Notes: generated from the sequence alone by a model not told the origin. Counted from the first letter of the stretch, positions 17,350-28,717 are shown. The stretch is 50,691 nucleotides of DNA from Noviherbaspirillum soli (GCF_015352955.1 NZ_JACYOX010000038.1:1-50691), one strand, 5' to 3'. Made by a program: numbers and translations.

Positions 17350-17472
17350 AACGTCCACCTGTCATGTCGCCAGGCTGACAGGTCGCCTTCATCACACCCT
17401 CTATCGTTTCGCCCTGGCCCAGGGGGCGCTGCATGTGCGGCCCGGGTTCACCATCGCCACGATCAGGAAACC

Positions 17473-17727
17473 ATGCCAAGCCGAACGAACAACCATGCCA
17501 TGCCCAGCCCTTCGCAGCCTGATATTGCCGATCTGGCAGAGCGCATCACTGCACTCCGGGAGCGCATTGTCATGATGGTGTACGAGGGACAGCAAACCAG
17601 GGAACCGTCCGAACACCTGTTTCGCCTCCTCAGGGCGTTGAAGGCCGCGAAAGCGGTTGGCGCGGAGGAGGTGCGGCGTCTGCCTTGGGGAAATGGGGGG
17701 CGGGAGCCGGGTGTGCCGGGGGACTGA
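17473..17727 (+). CDS. Small helical protein of unknown function (84 aa)
   Basis: 84 aa from an ATG with AGGAAACC immediately upstream. Residues 15-60 look like two amphipathic helices (DLAERITALRERI..., LFRLLRALKAAK). The last 20 codons contain GGTGCGGCGTCTG, a 13-mer also found in the loop of the nearby hairpin elements, so the C-terminus may be a repeat-derived extension. The gene ends 44 bp before the hexamer array of the first inverted module. The family is not recognised. Confidence 0.5.
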   Translation: MPSRTNNHAMPSPSQPDIADLAERITALRERIVMMVYEGQQTREPSEHLFRLLRALKAAKAVGAEEVRRLPWGNGGREPGVPGD

Positions 17728-17770
17728 TGCAGCCGTCGGCGAGGCAGGGTGCTTTGAGGGCGTGCAGCGC

Positions 17771-18553
17771 GGTTGCGGTTGCCGTTGTCGTTGCCGTTGT
17801 CGTTGCCGTTGTCGTTGTCGTTGTCGTTGCAGTGAAATCCCGTTGAGCGCGCCGTGCTGGCGATGCCTGAAGCGGATAAGGTGCGGCGTCTGTCTGAGCG
17901 CCGCGCAGCGGAGCGAGTTTAGCCGCGCCCGCTTCAGGCGTCGACGGCACGGGAACCCCGCGCAGCGGGGCGCGATCACCGGGTCGCCTTTTCTTGCCTA
18001 CTTCTTTTGGCGAAGCAAAAGAAGTAGGTCGCCCGCCGGGGCGAATTCCCGGCTTGGTCATGACGATAGTGCAGTGGGGTTGGGTCACCAGGGGTAAGAC
18101 GTCACTGCGAAGCAGCAGTTGCTTTTGAAGTTTGAAGTTAAAGGTTTTGTTCAAAACACGTTGAACGTCAACTACGACAGTGCTGCCCGTGCCTTGCCGG
18201 GTGACGCAAGACGGCTGCACTGCCGTGGAGACAAGCCGGGAGTCCGTCCCGGCGGCCGGGTCACTTTTTTTGCTTCGCCAAAAAAAGTAACCAAAAAAAG
18301 GCGACCCGGTGATCGCGCCCCGCTGCGCGGGGTGCCCGTGCCAGCGGTACCCGGAGCGGGGCGCGGCTAAACTCGCTGCGCTGCGCTCCGCTCAAACAGA
18401 CGCCGCACCTTATCCGCTCCGGGCACCGCTGACACGGCGCGCTCAACGGGATTTCACTGCAACTGCAACTGCAACTGCAACTGCAACTGCAACTGCAACT
18501 GCAACTGCAACTGCAACTGCAACTGCAACTGCAACTGCAACTGCAACTGCAAC
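17771..18553. repeat. Composite inverted repeat module 1 (hexamers, hairpin B, core, hairpin C, hexamers)
   Basis: The order is: ten hexamers of the GTTGCC/GTTGTC type (17771-17830); hairpin B in reverse orientation (arms 17853-17875 and 17929-17951, loop 53 nt); an A/T-flanked core of about 300 bp; hairpin C in forward orientation (arms 18337-18359 and 18414-18436, loop 54 nt); and sixteen TGCAAC hexamers (18458-18553). The core is the reverse complement, with scattered differences, of the core of module 2 at 38760-39060. No transposase or other credible frame lies inside. The frames seen here are repeat translations. Confidence 0.88.
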
Positions 18554-18802
18554 CGTGCTACGCGTACGTCAAAGACAACCGCAACCAGGGCCATGACCTT
18601 ATCCAGGCTGGGACATCGTCATGCAAACAGGATCGTGCGATGCATGCCCGCTTCAAGCATTTTCCTTGCGAGGCACGCAGACAAGAGCCATGACATCAGC
18701 GCAGAACTTGACGCGACTACAATTCCGGCGGAAGCAGTCGCCGCACCTCCTACATGCTGTCCCGGGTTCATCCGGCTTCATTTTCATGCCGGCTGGGTTA
18801 AC

Positions 18803-19045
18803 TTACCTAAACCGGCCTGCAAGCCCGCAGGCATCACATTCAACATGCAAAAGGCAACGATGCTTACCGTTCGCGTATCTCCGATGGAAGTCCAGGTGGA
18901 CGTCCTGATCTACACATTCAATGACGTCATGGCGGCCGATGGCTTCGAGGCCTCGGCGCAGGATCAGGTCCGTCCAGTCGCCAGTTCCGAATTCATCGAA
19001 CGCAAGTGCCTGGCCATCCGCTGCCGGCCGGTAGATTGTGATCAT
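18803..19045 (-). CDS. Possible small protein (80 aa), unknown function
   Basis: 80 aa reading on the minus strand with protein-like composition (DEFGTGDWTDLILRRGLEAIGRHD...) and three cysteines near the C-terminus. Codon third positions fit the genome reasonably, but no clear Shine-Dalgarno precedes the ATG at 19045. A plus-strand frame over the same interval is also open, which lowers certainty. It could be the end of a decayed gene. Confidence 0.35.
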   Translation of the reverse strand: MITIYRPAADGQALAFDEFGTGDWTDLILRRGLEAIGRHDVIECVDQDVHLDFHRRYANGKHRCLLHVECDACGLAGRFR

Positions 19046-19349
19046 GAAGTGGGCAGGTTCTGAATGCCTGACGCAGTGCTCTGCCGTACGCTGCATCCAG
19101 CGCGGCGCGACTGGCCTGATGAAACGGGAAGAACCATGACGGCCGATAGGTTTTGTGCGGCCTCCGTCATACGCCGCAGACGTCGAATGCCACGCTGCGC
19201 GCCTTGGCGTGCTCCATAACCGTCGGCGCTGCCGCCCGACATGCCGGAGCCCCCCGCGCTGCCCGCCCCTGCACCGCCCCCATGACCCCTGCCGGGATCG
19301 AAGCGTTGAAGGATTGAAGGATGAAAGAGTCAAGGATTGAAGAATCACA
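19046..19349. other. Intergenic region upstream of the transglutaminase gene
   Basis: No supported gene in 304 bp. Just before the start codon is a short imperfect tandem of GAAGGATT/AAGGATTGAA units (about 19304-19345). The function is unknown. Confidence 0.4.
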
Positions 19350-20348
19350 ATGAAGCGCATCGATTCACCCGAACTGTTTCCCGGCATGCTGGCGGTGCGC
19401 GTGGGCTGCATGCTGGGCTACCGCGTCAGCGCCGCCACGACAGCGCTGCTGATGATCCAGCCACGGCTGGCGACAGGCCAGACGATGTTTTCGGAACGCC
19501 TCGATATCGGCCCGGGGCTGCAGGCGGCGCACGCCGTGGACATTCACCGCAATCCGGTCATCCGGGTCATGCTGCCTGCCGGCGTGACCACGATACGGTA
19601 TGACGCCATCGTCATGGTGCCCGACAGCGCCGACAGTCCGCAGCCCTCCGGCCATGGCGACCACCATGCGACGCTGCCGCCGGATGTGCTGCGCCATACG
19701 CTGCCCAGCCGCTATTGCGAGTCCGACAAGCTCTTTGCCGTGGCCCGGAATCTGTTCGGGCATCTGCCGCGCGGCCTGCAGGCCGCGCAGGCCATTTGCG
19801 AGTGGACCCACCTCAACCTGCAGTACCGCCATGGATCGGGCGACGCGACGCTGTCGGCCTGCGAGGCGCTGGCCCGCGGTTATGGCGTGTGCCGCGACTT
19901 TGCCCACCTGATGATCGCGCTGTGCCGCGCGCTCGACATGCCGGCCCGCTATGTCGCCGGCTACATGCCGCTGTTCAGCGCCAGCGACGCCGGCACGGAT
20001 ATCGGCGTGGACTTTCATGCCTACGTGGAAGTCCATGCCGCCGGCGCCTGGCATGTGTTCGACCCGCGCCACAACCGGCCCCACCGGGGGCGGATCGGCA
20101 TCGCCCACGGCCTCGATGCAGTCGACGCCGCCTTCGCCACACTGTATGGCAGTGCCGACACGACTGCGTTTGCCGTCTGGACCTATCCGGTCGATCCGGC
20201 CCGGGTGCGGGTGGGCGACCCGGTCTGCCTGCCGTTTCACGGCGTAGCGCAGCCGCAGCCGGCTGCGCCGTTGCCCCTTCATTTCCGCAAGGACGGACCC
20301 CAAGCCCATGGATGCACGACGGGAATTTCAGCTCTTCCCGCCGATTGA
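19350..20348 (+). CDS. Transglutaminase-like cysteine hydrolase family protein
   Basis: 332 aa. It has an N-terminal beta-rich domain (about residues 1-130) and a transglutaminase/protease-like core. The catalytic triad is visible as Cys181 in GVCRDFAH, His223 in DFHAYVEV and Asp238 in FDPRHN. No signal peptide is seen, so it is cytoplasmic if the start at 19350 is right; an internal Met at 19386 is possible. In bacteria this family includes peptidases and amidases, often near a second transglutaminase/alpha-E operon, which is not present here. The substrate is unknown. Its 3' end overlaps a prolyl aminopeptidase fragment by about 40 bp. Confidence 0.82.
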   Translation: MKRIDSPELFPGMLAVRVGCMLGYRVSAATTALLMIQPRLATGQTMFSERLDIGPGLQAAHAVDIHRNPVIRVMLPAGVTTIRYDAIVMVPDSADSPQPSGHGDHHATLPPDVLRHTLPSRYCESDKLFAVARNLFGHLPRGLQAAQAICEWTHLNLQYRHGSGDATLSACEALARGYGVCRDFAHLMIALCRALDMPARYVAGYMPLFSASDAGTDIGVDFHAYVEVHAAGAWHVFDPRHNRPHRGRIGIAHGLDAVDAAFATLYGSADTTAFAVWTYPVDPARVRVGDPVCLPFHGVAQPQPAAPLPLHFRKDGPQAHGCTTGISALPAD

Positions 20349-20400
20349 GCCTTGCGGCGCCGGCATGCTGCCGGCGGATGCGCTGCATACGCTGCACTGG
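20308..20400 (+). pseudogene. N-terminal fragment of a prolyl aminopeptidase gene
   Basis: About 31 codons from the ATG at 20308 resemble the start of proline iminopeptidase (alpha/beta hydrolase, S33): LFPPIEP, then GMLPADALHTLHW, the position where the family reads YPPIEPY...G.L...H.-YWE before the HGGPG motif. After the Trp codon the similarity ends and the frame runs into an unrelated tail without HGGPG. AAGGA precedes the ATG. Most likely the rest was lost by deletion. The call rests on recalled family similarity over a short span. Confidence 0.5.
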
Positions 20401-20562
20401 AAGGAAAGACGCAAGCCGATGGCCCGTGTCGGGGAGATGGAGGAGTCCAGGCGGGAAGGAAATTGCAATGAGGCCGGCAGATCGCAAACAGGTTTTGAGT
20501 TTCGACAAGACACCCCGGCCGCGCAGCGGAAACTATAGTCCGGATATCCCGGACGAACAGGC

Positions 20563-22605
20563 ATGAAGCCCGACCAACCCTTTTCAGCAGCCCGACCGAC
20601 CGGCCCGAAAGGCCTGAAAGGCCCGCCAGGCAAGCCGGGCACGCCTGGACAGGGCAAGCTGCCGCCGCGAAGGGCCTGGCTGCTGTTTCTGATCGTCCTG
20701 TTCGGCAACTACCTGGTGATGCGGGTGTTCTTCCCGGACGCCGACGCGCCGGTGACGGTGCCCTATACGGTGTTCAAGGAAGAAGCCGCCAAGGGCAACG
20801 TCAAGTCCATCTACAGCCAGGGCGCCAGCATCGAGGGCCGGTTCGGCGCTCCCGTCACCTGGCCGCCGCAGGCCGGCGACGAGGCGGACAAGCGGCCGGG
20901 CGCGCTGGTCGAGCCCAAGCCGCGCACCGCGTCCACCTTCACCACCACGCTGCCGGCCTTCGTCGACCAGGGCCTGGAGCAGTTCCTGATCAATAACAAG
21001 GTGGAAATCAGCGCAGTGCCGATCCAGAGCGGCAGCGCGCTGGGCACGCTGCTGTTCGGCTTCGGCCCGGCGCTGCTGCTGATCGGCTTCTATGTCTGGC
21101 TTTACCGGCGCGCGGCGCAGCAGGGCGGCGGCATCGGCGGCGGCCTGTTCGGCATCGGCAAGAGCAAGGCGCGCCGCTATGACCAGGAACAGGAAGACCG
21201 GGTGACCTTCAATGACGTGGCCGGCATCGACGAGGCCGAGAACGAACTGGTGGAAGTGGTCGACTTCCTGAAGGCGCCGGAGAAATACACCCGGCTGGGC
21301 GGCGCCGCGCCCAAGGGCGTGCTGCTGGTGGGCGCGCCCGGCACCGGCAAGACCCTGCTGGCGCGCGCCGTCGCCGGCGAGGCCGGCGTGCCGTTCTTTT
21401 CGATGAGCGCGGCCGAGTTCGTGGAAATGATCGTCGGCGTCGGCGCGGCGAGGGTGCGCGACCTGTTCAAGCAGGCGCGCGAAAATGCGCCGGCCATCAT
21501 CTTCATCGACGAACTGGACTCGATCGGCCGCGCCCGCGGCCAGGTCGCCCTCGGCGGCTCCAGCGAGCAGGAACAGACGCTGAACCAGATCCTGACCGAA
21601 ATGGACGGCTTTTCCAGCCGCGAGGGCATCATCGTGCTGGCCGCCACCAACCAGCCCGACGTGCTGGACAAGGCCCTGCTGCGGCCCGGCCGCTTCGACC
21701 GGCGGGTGGTGGTCAACCTGCCCGACAAGCGCGGCCGCGAGGCGATCCTGGCGGTGCATACCCGCAAGGTGCCGCTGGCCGCGGATGTGGCGCTGCAGGA
21801 ACTGGCGGCCGCCACGCCCGGCCTGTCCGGCGCGGACCTGCGCAACCTGGTCAACGAGGCGGCGCTGCTGGCTGCCCGCCGCGAGCAGAACGAGGTGCGG
21901 CACAAGGACTTCATCGATGCGCTGGAAAAGATCGTGCTCGGCCCCGAGCGGCCCATCCTGCTGAGCCAGGCCGACCGCGAGCGCATTGCCTATCACGAGA
22001 GCGGCCATGCGATCCTGGGCCTGGTGGTGCCGGGCGCCGACCCGGTGCACAGGGTCACCATCGTGCCGCGCGGCCAGGCGCTGGGCGTGACCTACCAGCG
22101 GCCGCAGACCGACCGCTACAACTATCCCGAAGCCTATCTGCGCGCCCGCATCGTTGGCATGCTGGGCGGGCGGGTGGCCGAGGAAATCATCTACGGCAGC
22201 CGCACCACCGGCGCGGAAAACGATATCGAGCAGGCCACTGGCCTGGCGCGCAGCATGGTGACCCGCTGGGGCATGAGCGACCGGCTGGGCATGGTGCAGC
22301 TGGCGCCGCGCCAGAATCCCTATCTCGGCAGCACTGTCGGTTTCGGCGGCGAAAAGCCGTTCAGCGACGAGACCGCGCGCATCATCGACCTGGAGGTGCA
22401 GCGCATCATCGACGAGAGCCATGCCGAGGCCACGCGCCTGCTGACCCGGCATCGCAAGGCGCTGGAGGCGCTGGTGCGGGCCTTGCTGGAACGCGAAACC
22501 GTGGACGAGATGGAAATTCTCGCCGTCACTGGCCTGGAGCCGGCGCCGCCGCTGGAAGGCGCGCCGGTGCCGCATGTGGCCAGCCAGCATGCCTCGCACG
22601 TTTAG
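20563..22605 (+). CDS. ftsH: ATP-dependent zinc metalloprotease FtsH, second type
   Basis: 680 aa. It has a membrane segment at about residues 44-62, a short periplasmic domain, a second segment near 165-180, then the AAA+ domain with Walker A GAPGTGKT (257-264) and Walker B FIDELD, and the M41 peptidase with zinc motif HESGH beginning at His478. It degrades membrane and regulatory proteins. Unlike the usual housekeeping FtsH of this group, the N-terminus carries a Pro/Gly-rich cytoplasmic tail ([18 protein letters not shown]) and the gene is not next to rlmE or folP. It is therefore probably an additional FtsH. The Shine-Dalgarno is weak. Confidence 0.9.
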   Translation: MKPDQPFSAARPTGPKGLKGPPGKPGTPGQGKLPPRRAWLLFLIVLFGNYLVMRVFFPDADAPVTVPYTVFKEEAAKGNVKSIYSQGASIEGRFGAPVTWPPQAGDEADKRPGALVEPKPRTASTFTTTLPAFVDQGLEQFLINNKVEISAVPIQSGSALGTLLFGFGPALLLIGFYVWLYRRAAQQGGGIGGGLFGIGKSKARRYDQEQEDRVTFNDVAGIDEAENELVEVVDFLKAPEKYTRLGGAAPKGVLLVGAPGTGKTLLARAVAGEAGVPFFSMSAAEFVEMIVGVGAARVRDLFKQARENAPAIIFIDELDSIGRARGQVALGGSSEQEQTLNQILTEMDGFSSREGIIVLAATNQPDVLDKALLRPGRFDRRVVVNLPDKRGREAILAVHTRKVPLAADVALQELAAATPGLSGADLRNLVNEAALLAARREQNEVRHKDFIDALEKIVLGPERPILLSQADRERIAYHESGHAILGLVVPGADPVHRVTIVPRGQALGVTYQRPQTDRYNYPEAYLRARIVGMLGGRVAEEIIYGSRTTGAENDIEQATGLARSMVTRWGMSDRLGMVQLAPRQNPYLGSTVGFGGEKPFSDETARIIDLEVQRIIDESHAEATRLLTRHRKALEALVRALLERETVDEMEILAVTGLEPAPPLEGAPVPHVASQHASHV

Positions 22606-22671
22606 CGCCTGTTCCGGTTCTGGCCCGAATGAGGCGAGCATTCGGAAAACGGAAAGCGTTCCTGACGCGCG

Positions 22672-23880
22672 TTATCGCTTCCCTGTCCGCGTGTCGCCGC
22701 CCATCAGGACGGCGACATTGTGCGTCAGCCTTTCATGCAATGCCCGCCGCGGCGCCGGGTCCAGCCAGTGTGCGATGCGCTCGAAGCCGGCCGTAATGCG
22801 CCCGAGCAGCGCATCGAGGTAGCCTGCCGCTTCCGCCTTGCCGCTGAACCCGAAACGATGGCTGTCGACCAGCGCCGTTTCCCGGGAAATGTCGAAGCGG
22901 CCCAGGCACAGCTGCATGTGCAGCCGCCCGGGCGTTTCCACCGGATTGGGAACGACGTCGAAGGCCGGCGCCAGGCGCCAGCGGCGTTCCCCGGCGCGAT
23001 AGACGATGGCGTGATTGCGGACGTGGTCGTCGTCGTTGCCGCATACCGCGTTGAACACCATGCGCCCGAACAGTTCGATGCGGTCTTGCGGCGGCGCGCC
23101 CACCAGGCGCAGTTCATCGGCCAGCCGCGGATAGCTCCAGCGCTCGGCCTGCGACAGGTCGTCCGGATATTCGGCCTGCAGCAATGACGCTGCGCTCACG
23201 CACATGTGGCGCCGGTCGCCGCTTCGGTCGAATCGCAGCACCCGCACCGCGCCGAGGCCGGCCATGGACGGGTGGAACACCGTAGTGGCGAAGTCCAGGC
23301 CGCTGGCCGCGCCCCATTGCTGGCCAGCGTGCTCGAGCTGCGGGATATTGCCGGCGTCCGTGGCAATTGCCGGCTTGACCAGCCAGAATTGTCCCTTGTC
23401 GTCCCGCACGGTGGCTTTCGGTCGCGCGCCGCCCACGCTGGCGGTCTGGACCAACCTGGAACGCAGTCATGCGCGTATCGCCGGCCTACGCTCCGACAGC
23501 GCCGCAAGTTCCTCGACGATGTGATCCAGCTGGGGCAGGGCGGGGCTGTTCAGGTTCGACTTCGGTATGGTGACGTCGCTGCCTACGGCCAGCGCGCCCC
23601 AGCGATCCGCATTGCCCGCCTTCTGCAGATACTGCAGCGGCGGCGCATCCTGCGGCAGCTGGTGCTCGCGGCGCAGCAGCATCTGCCCCCAGGCGTCAGG
23701 GCAGGCGTCGCGCAATACGTCGTGCAGGCCGCGGTAGCGCGGCGCGGCCATCTCAAGGGCTGGCATGAGCGGCAGATTGACCGGGTCGATCGACCTGGCA
23801 AGCCCCGCATCGATATACGACGGCGCGTATCTGAAGAAACCCTCTCCGGGCAGGCCCGCCCTGTACCTGCCCACCGTCAC
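22672..23880 (-). pseudogene. hipA: HipA-type serine/threonine kinase toxin, interrupted by an in-frame TGA
   Basis: Two open segments (23880-23467 and 23454-22672) are in the same reading frame, separated only by a TGA at 23467-23469 plus four sense codons. Together they give about 403 codons, near the usual HipA length. The N-terminal part has the HipA N1 domain. The second part has GGARPKA (ATP-loop region), NDDDHVRN (catalytic loop) and LAPAFDV (metal site). The stop falls just before the GGARPKA block, so the first product lacks the kinase core. The start is also poor: reading upstream, the frame is open to the antitoxin stop with no ATG, and GTG at 23880 is the best choice. HipA phosphorylates glutamyl-tRNA synthetase in E. 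coli; activity here is doubtful. Confidence 0.8.
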
Positions 23881-23922
23881 CCACTCGCCGTTATCGGGGC
23901 GCTGCAGGTAGACGACAGGGGC

Positions 23923-24258
23923 TTAGAAGTAGTCGTCATCGTCGCCGCCTTTTTCCTGCCGGCTTAACTTCACGCGCTCGCCATGCCCGCCCTGCCATAG
24001 TTCAGCCGGCAGGGCGGGCGTTGTCTGGTCGGCCAGCCCGAGCGCCAGCAGCGCTGTCAGGTAGGCGCCGGCGGCAGCGCCGGGGTCGCCTTGTTCAAGC
24101 CGACGCAAGGTCGCCCGGGAAATTCCCAGCCGGGCACCCAGGTCGGCCGCCGTGATGCGTTGCCTCAGGCGTTGGGCGCGGATGGCTCTGCCCCAGGCGG
24201 TAAGGCGTTCCTGCGTCAGGGTCGGCCAGCTGGCGGCATGGGAGAGCTTCTTTGGCAT
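23923..24258 (-). CDS. hipB: HipB-type HTH antitoxin
   Basis: 111 aa with a Cro/C1-type helix-turn-helix at about residues 30-75 (ADLGARLGISRATLRRLEQGDP), the usual fold of HipB antitoxins that bind HipA and repress their own operon. The C-terminus is acidic (GGDDDDYF). It lies directly upstream of the broken hipA on the same strand with about 40 bp to the GTG. The ATG at 24258 has no strong Shine-Dalgarno. The antitoxin frame itself is intact. Confidence 0.8.
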   Translation of the reverse strand: MPKKLSHAASWPTLTQERLTAWGRAIRAQRLRQRITAADLGARLGISRATLRRLEQGDPGAAAGAYLTALLALGLADQTTPALPAELWQGGHGERVKLSRQEKGGDDDDYF

Positions 24259-24283
24259 GTTTTGCTTGGATCATAGATGGCCC

Positions 24284-24298
24284 ATTACATTGCGTAAT
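24284..24298. promoter_or_regulatory. Possible hipB operator
   Basis: Inverted repeat ATTAC-N5-GTAAT located 26 bp upstream of the hipB start, in an AT-rich stretch unlike its surroundings. HipB proteins autoregulate through short palindromes at this position. Assignment is by position and symmetry only. Confidence 0.4.
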
Positions 24299-24330
24299 GT
24301 AGCATCAATGAACCAAAGCTACTTTGGTAT

Positions 24331-24377
24331 GCTTCATAGATAAAGCATTAAGTAAGATAAAGCGCTATCTATGAAGC
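24331..24377. promoter_or_regulatory. 12-bp inverted repeat in the hipB upstream region
   Basis: Perfect 12-bp arms GCTTCATAGATA (24331-24342) and its complement (24366-24377) around a 23-nt AT-rich spacer. A second short palindrome, CCAAAG-CTA-CTTTGG, lies at 24313-24327. They could be operator sites, or a hairpin at the leader of the hipBA transcript. Confidence 0.45.
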
Positions 24378-24539
24378 AGTTTTTGGATGAAAAAGAGGGG
24401 TGAGGGAAGGGGGAGCGCCGTTCCGCCGTCGTGAGCGTTTTCTCGGGAGGTAGGCGGCAATTGTGCTGTTGCCCGTCTCGGGACATGCGGGCGGAGGAAG
24501 GGCTGTTATATCGCCTGAGAACATGAAAAGTAAGGAAAC

Positions 24540-24573
24540 GGCATGCGCCCGGCCGATGCGGCGGGCGCATGCC
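24540..24573 (-). terminator. Intrinsic terminator of the glmU-glmS operon
   Basis: Perfect 11-bp stem GGCATGCGCCC/GGGCGCATGCC with a 12-nt loop, located 9 bp after the glmS stop. On the minus strand it is followed by a T-rich tract (GTTTCCTTACTTTTC). Confidence 0.75.
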
Positions 24574-24582
24574 GGCGCGGTG

Positions 24583-26409
<1,827 letters not shown>

Positions 26410-26419
26410 GGTGTTTTTC

Positions 26420-27778
26420 CTATTTGGGTTGTTTGACGGGGCGTTTCCAGCCCTCGATCGTGGTCTGGCGGCTGCGGGAGACGGTCAGGCTGCCGGCCGG
26501 CGCATCCTTGGTCAGCGTGGTGCCGGCGCCCAGAGTGGCGCCGCGGCCGACCGTTACCGGCGCCACCAGCTGGGTGTCGCTGCCGATGAAGGCATCGTCC
26601 TCGATCACGGTGCGCAGCTTGTTGGCGCCATCGTAATTGCAGGTGATGGTGCCGGCGCCGATATTGACCCGCGAGCCCACCGTGGCATCGCCGACATAGG
26701 CCAGGTGATTGGCCTTGCTGCCGGCGGCGATCCGGCTGTTCTTGACTTCGACGAAGTTGCCGATATGGACATCTTCCGCCAACGTCGTGCCGGGACGCAG
26801 TCGGGCATAGGGGCCGATCACCGACTTTGCACCGATGGCCGCGTCTTCAAAATGGCAGAACGGCTTGATGGTGACGCCGTCGCCGACCCGGACATTCTTC
26901 AGCACGCAGTTGGCGCCTATCGTCACGCCGTCGCCGAGCGTCACATCGCCTTCGAACACGCAGCCCACATCGATGCTGACGTCGCGGCCGCAGGCGAGGC
27001 TGCCGCGGATGTCGATGCGCGCCGGGTCGGCCAGGGTCACGCCCTGCTCCAGCAGCCGGTAAGCCAGGTTGCGCTGGTGGATGCGCTCCAGTTCGGCCAG
27101 CTGCACCTTGCTGTTGACGCCCAGGGTTTCCCAGACCGCATCGGGCTGGGCCGATACCACTGGCACGCTGTCGGCAACCGCACGCGCGACGATGTCGGTC
27201 AGGTAATACTCGCCCTGTGCATTGTCATTCGACAGCGTGGACAGCCAGGCGCGCAGGCGGGCGGTGGGCGCCACCATGATGCCGGTGTTGACCTCGGTGA
27301 TCGCACGTTCCTGCTCGGTTGCATCTTTTTGTTCGACGATACGCACGATCCTGTCGTTATCGCGCACAATCCGGCCATAACCGGTCGGATCTTCCATATT
27401 CACCGTCAGTATGGACAACTTGTCGCCGCCAGCCTGGTCCAACAGGCGACGCAGCGACTCGGGCCTGGTCAGCGGCACATCGCCATACAGGACCAGGGTG
27501 GGCACGTCGTCCCGCAATTGGGGCAGCGCCTGCATGACCGCGTGGCCGGTGCCAAGCTGGGGTTCCTGGCGGGCGAATCCGAGATTGTCAGATTGCAACA
27601 TCTGCGGCACCATGTCGCCGCCGTGGCCATAGATTACGCAAATCGAAGTGGGCGAGAGGGTACGGGCGGTATCGATGACGTGGGATAACAGTGCCTTGCC
27701 TGCCAGCGGGTGCAGAACCTTGGGAAGCGCGGACTGCATGCGCTTTCCCATGCCTGCTGCGAGAATGACGATATTCAT
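26420..27778 (-). CDS. glmU: Bifunctional GlmU (GlcN-1-P acetyltransferase / GlcNAc-1-P uridyltransferase)
   Basis: 452 aa from the ATG at 27778; a longer frame start at 27823 adds 15 unsupported residues. The N-terminal pyrophosphorylase domain begins with [17 protein letters not shown] (nucleotide-binding loop with its conserved Lys). The C-terminal half is a left-handed beta helix of hexapeptide repeats for acetyl transfer and trimerisation. It catalyses the last two steps to UDP-GlcNAc and is paired with glmS downstream. The gene is divergent from the lipoprotein gene with only 15 bp between starts, so the promoters must overlap the coding regions. Confidence 0.97.
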   Translation of the reverse strand: MNIVILAAGMGKRMQSALPKVLHPLAGKALLSHVIDTARTLSPTSICVIYGHGGDMVPQMLQSDNLGFARQEPQLGTGHAVMQALPQLRDDVPTLVLYGDVPLTRPESLRRLLDQAGGDKLSILTVNMEDPTGYGRIVRDNDRIVRIVEQKDATEQERAITEVNTGIMVAPTARLRAWLSTLSNDNAQGEYYLTDIVARAVADSVPVVSAQPDAVWETLGVNSKVQLAELERIHQRNLAYRLLEQGVTLADPARIDIRGSLACGRDVSIDVGCVFEGDVTLGDGVTIGANCVLKNVRVGDGVTIKPFCHFEDAAIGAKSVIGPYARLRPGTTLAEDVHIGNFVEVKNSRIAAGSKANHLAYVGDATVGSRVNIGAGTITCNYDGANKLRTVIEDDAFIGSDTQLVAPVTVGRGATLGAGTTLTKDAPAGSLTVSRSRQTTIEGWKRPVKQPK

Positions 27779-27793
27779 AAGCGATAGGTTGAA

Positions 27794-28717
27794 ATGACGC
27801 AAAATTTTAGCATGGGGGGGCATCCGGCCTGGCTGCGACGGGCGGCGCTATTGTTTCTTGTCGCATTATTGTCTTCCTGCAACATGGCGAGGTTGGGTTA
27901 TAACAATGGGGAAACCATTTCCTATTTTTGGCTCAATAGCTATGTCGGTTTCGATGCCGATCAAAAACCCTGGGTAAAAAAGGAAATCGGCAATCTGTTC
28001 GCCTGGCATCGGCGCACCCAGCTTCCCGACTACATCGGGTTGCTGACCCAGGCGCAGAAACGGATCGCCAGGCCGGTGACCGAGGCGGAACTGGCGCGTG
28101 ACTACGAGGACATGCGCCGTCGCGTGCTGACGATCACCGACCGCGCCGCGCCATCGCTGGCGGACCTGGCGTTGGCATTGCGCCCTGAACAGATCGTCCG
28201 TATCCAGGAAAAATTCGACAGCAGCAATGAAACCTTCCGCAAGGAGCATCTGCGCGGCGACCTGGCGGACCGCCAGCGCCAGCGCTTCAAGCGCACCATG
28301 AAGCAGGCGGAACACTGGTTTGGCAATTTTTCCGGTGAACAGGAGCGCCAGATCCGCGTACTGTCCGACGCCCGGCCGCTCAACGATGAACTGGTGCTGG
28401 CGGACCGCATGCAGCGGCAGGCGGAAATGATCCGGATGCTGCAGCGCATCGAGGCCGAAAAGCCGACCCGCGAGGCGGCGGCGGCCATGATACGGCAATA
28501 CGTGTCCGGCACCATGGACCATTACGGCCATCCGGAATACCAGGCGTATTTCGAAAAATACCGTGCTGCCCAGATGCGCATGGTGGCCGGCATCATCAAC
28601 ATGACCACGGCGGCGCAAAAGGAGAATTTCACGCAGGCGCTGCAGGGCTGGGTCGACGATTTCCAGACCCTGTCGCGGCTTGATCCGGCGCCGGCGCAAC
28701 GCTTCAACGTTAACTGA
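27794..28717 (+). CDS. DUF6279-type lipoprotein
   Basis: 307 aa (or 301 from the ATG at 27812, which gives a tidier signal peptide). A hydrophobic segment ends in lipobox LLSSC, so the mature protein is acylated on Cys. The rest is helical and rich in Arg, Gln and Glu, with the N-terminal block [18 protein letters not shown] characteristic of this lipoprotein family. The function is unknown. It lies head-to-head with glmU, which suggests an envelope role but does not prove one. Confidence 0.78.
   Translation: MTQNFSMGGHPAWLRRAALLFLVALLSSCNMARLGYNNGETISYFWLNSYVGFDADQKPWVKKEIGNLFAWHRRTQLPDYIGLLTQAQKRIARPVTEAELARDYEDMRRRVLTITDRAAPSLADLALALRPEQIVRIQEKFDSSNETFRKEHLRGDLADRQRQRFKRTMKQAEHWFGNFSGEQERQIRVLSDARPLNDELVLADRMQRQAEMIRMLQRIEAEKPTREAAAAMIRQYVSGTMDHYGHPEYQAYFEKYRAAQMRMVAGIINMTTAAQKENFTQALQGWVDDFQTLSRLDPAPAQRFNVN

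Noticed and set aside
18859-19063. Plus-strand small ORF over 18859-19063
   Set aside because: It overlaps the minus-strand 80-aa frame, which has the more protein-like composition. It has no ribosome-binding site and no recognisable motif.
23467-23469. Selenocysteine at the hipA TGA
   Set aside because: HipA kinases have no selenocysteine or conserved Cys at this position, and no SECIS-like hairpin is evident just after the codon.
23440-23480. Frameshift in hipA
   Set aside because: Both ORFs are in the same frame (distance between starts is a multiple of three). The interruption is an in-frame TGA, not an indel.
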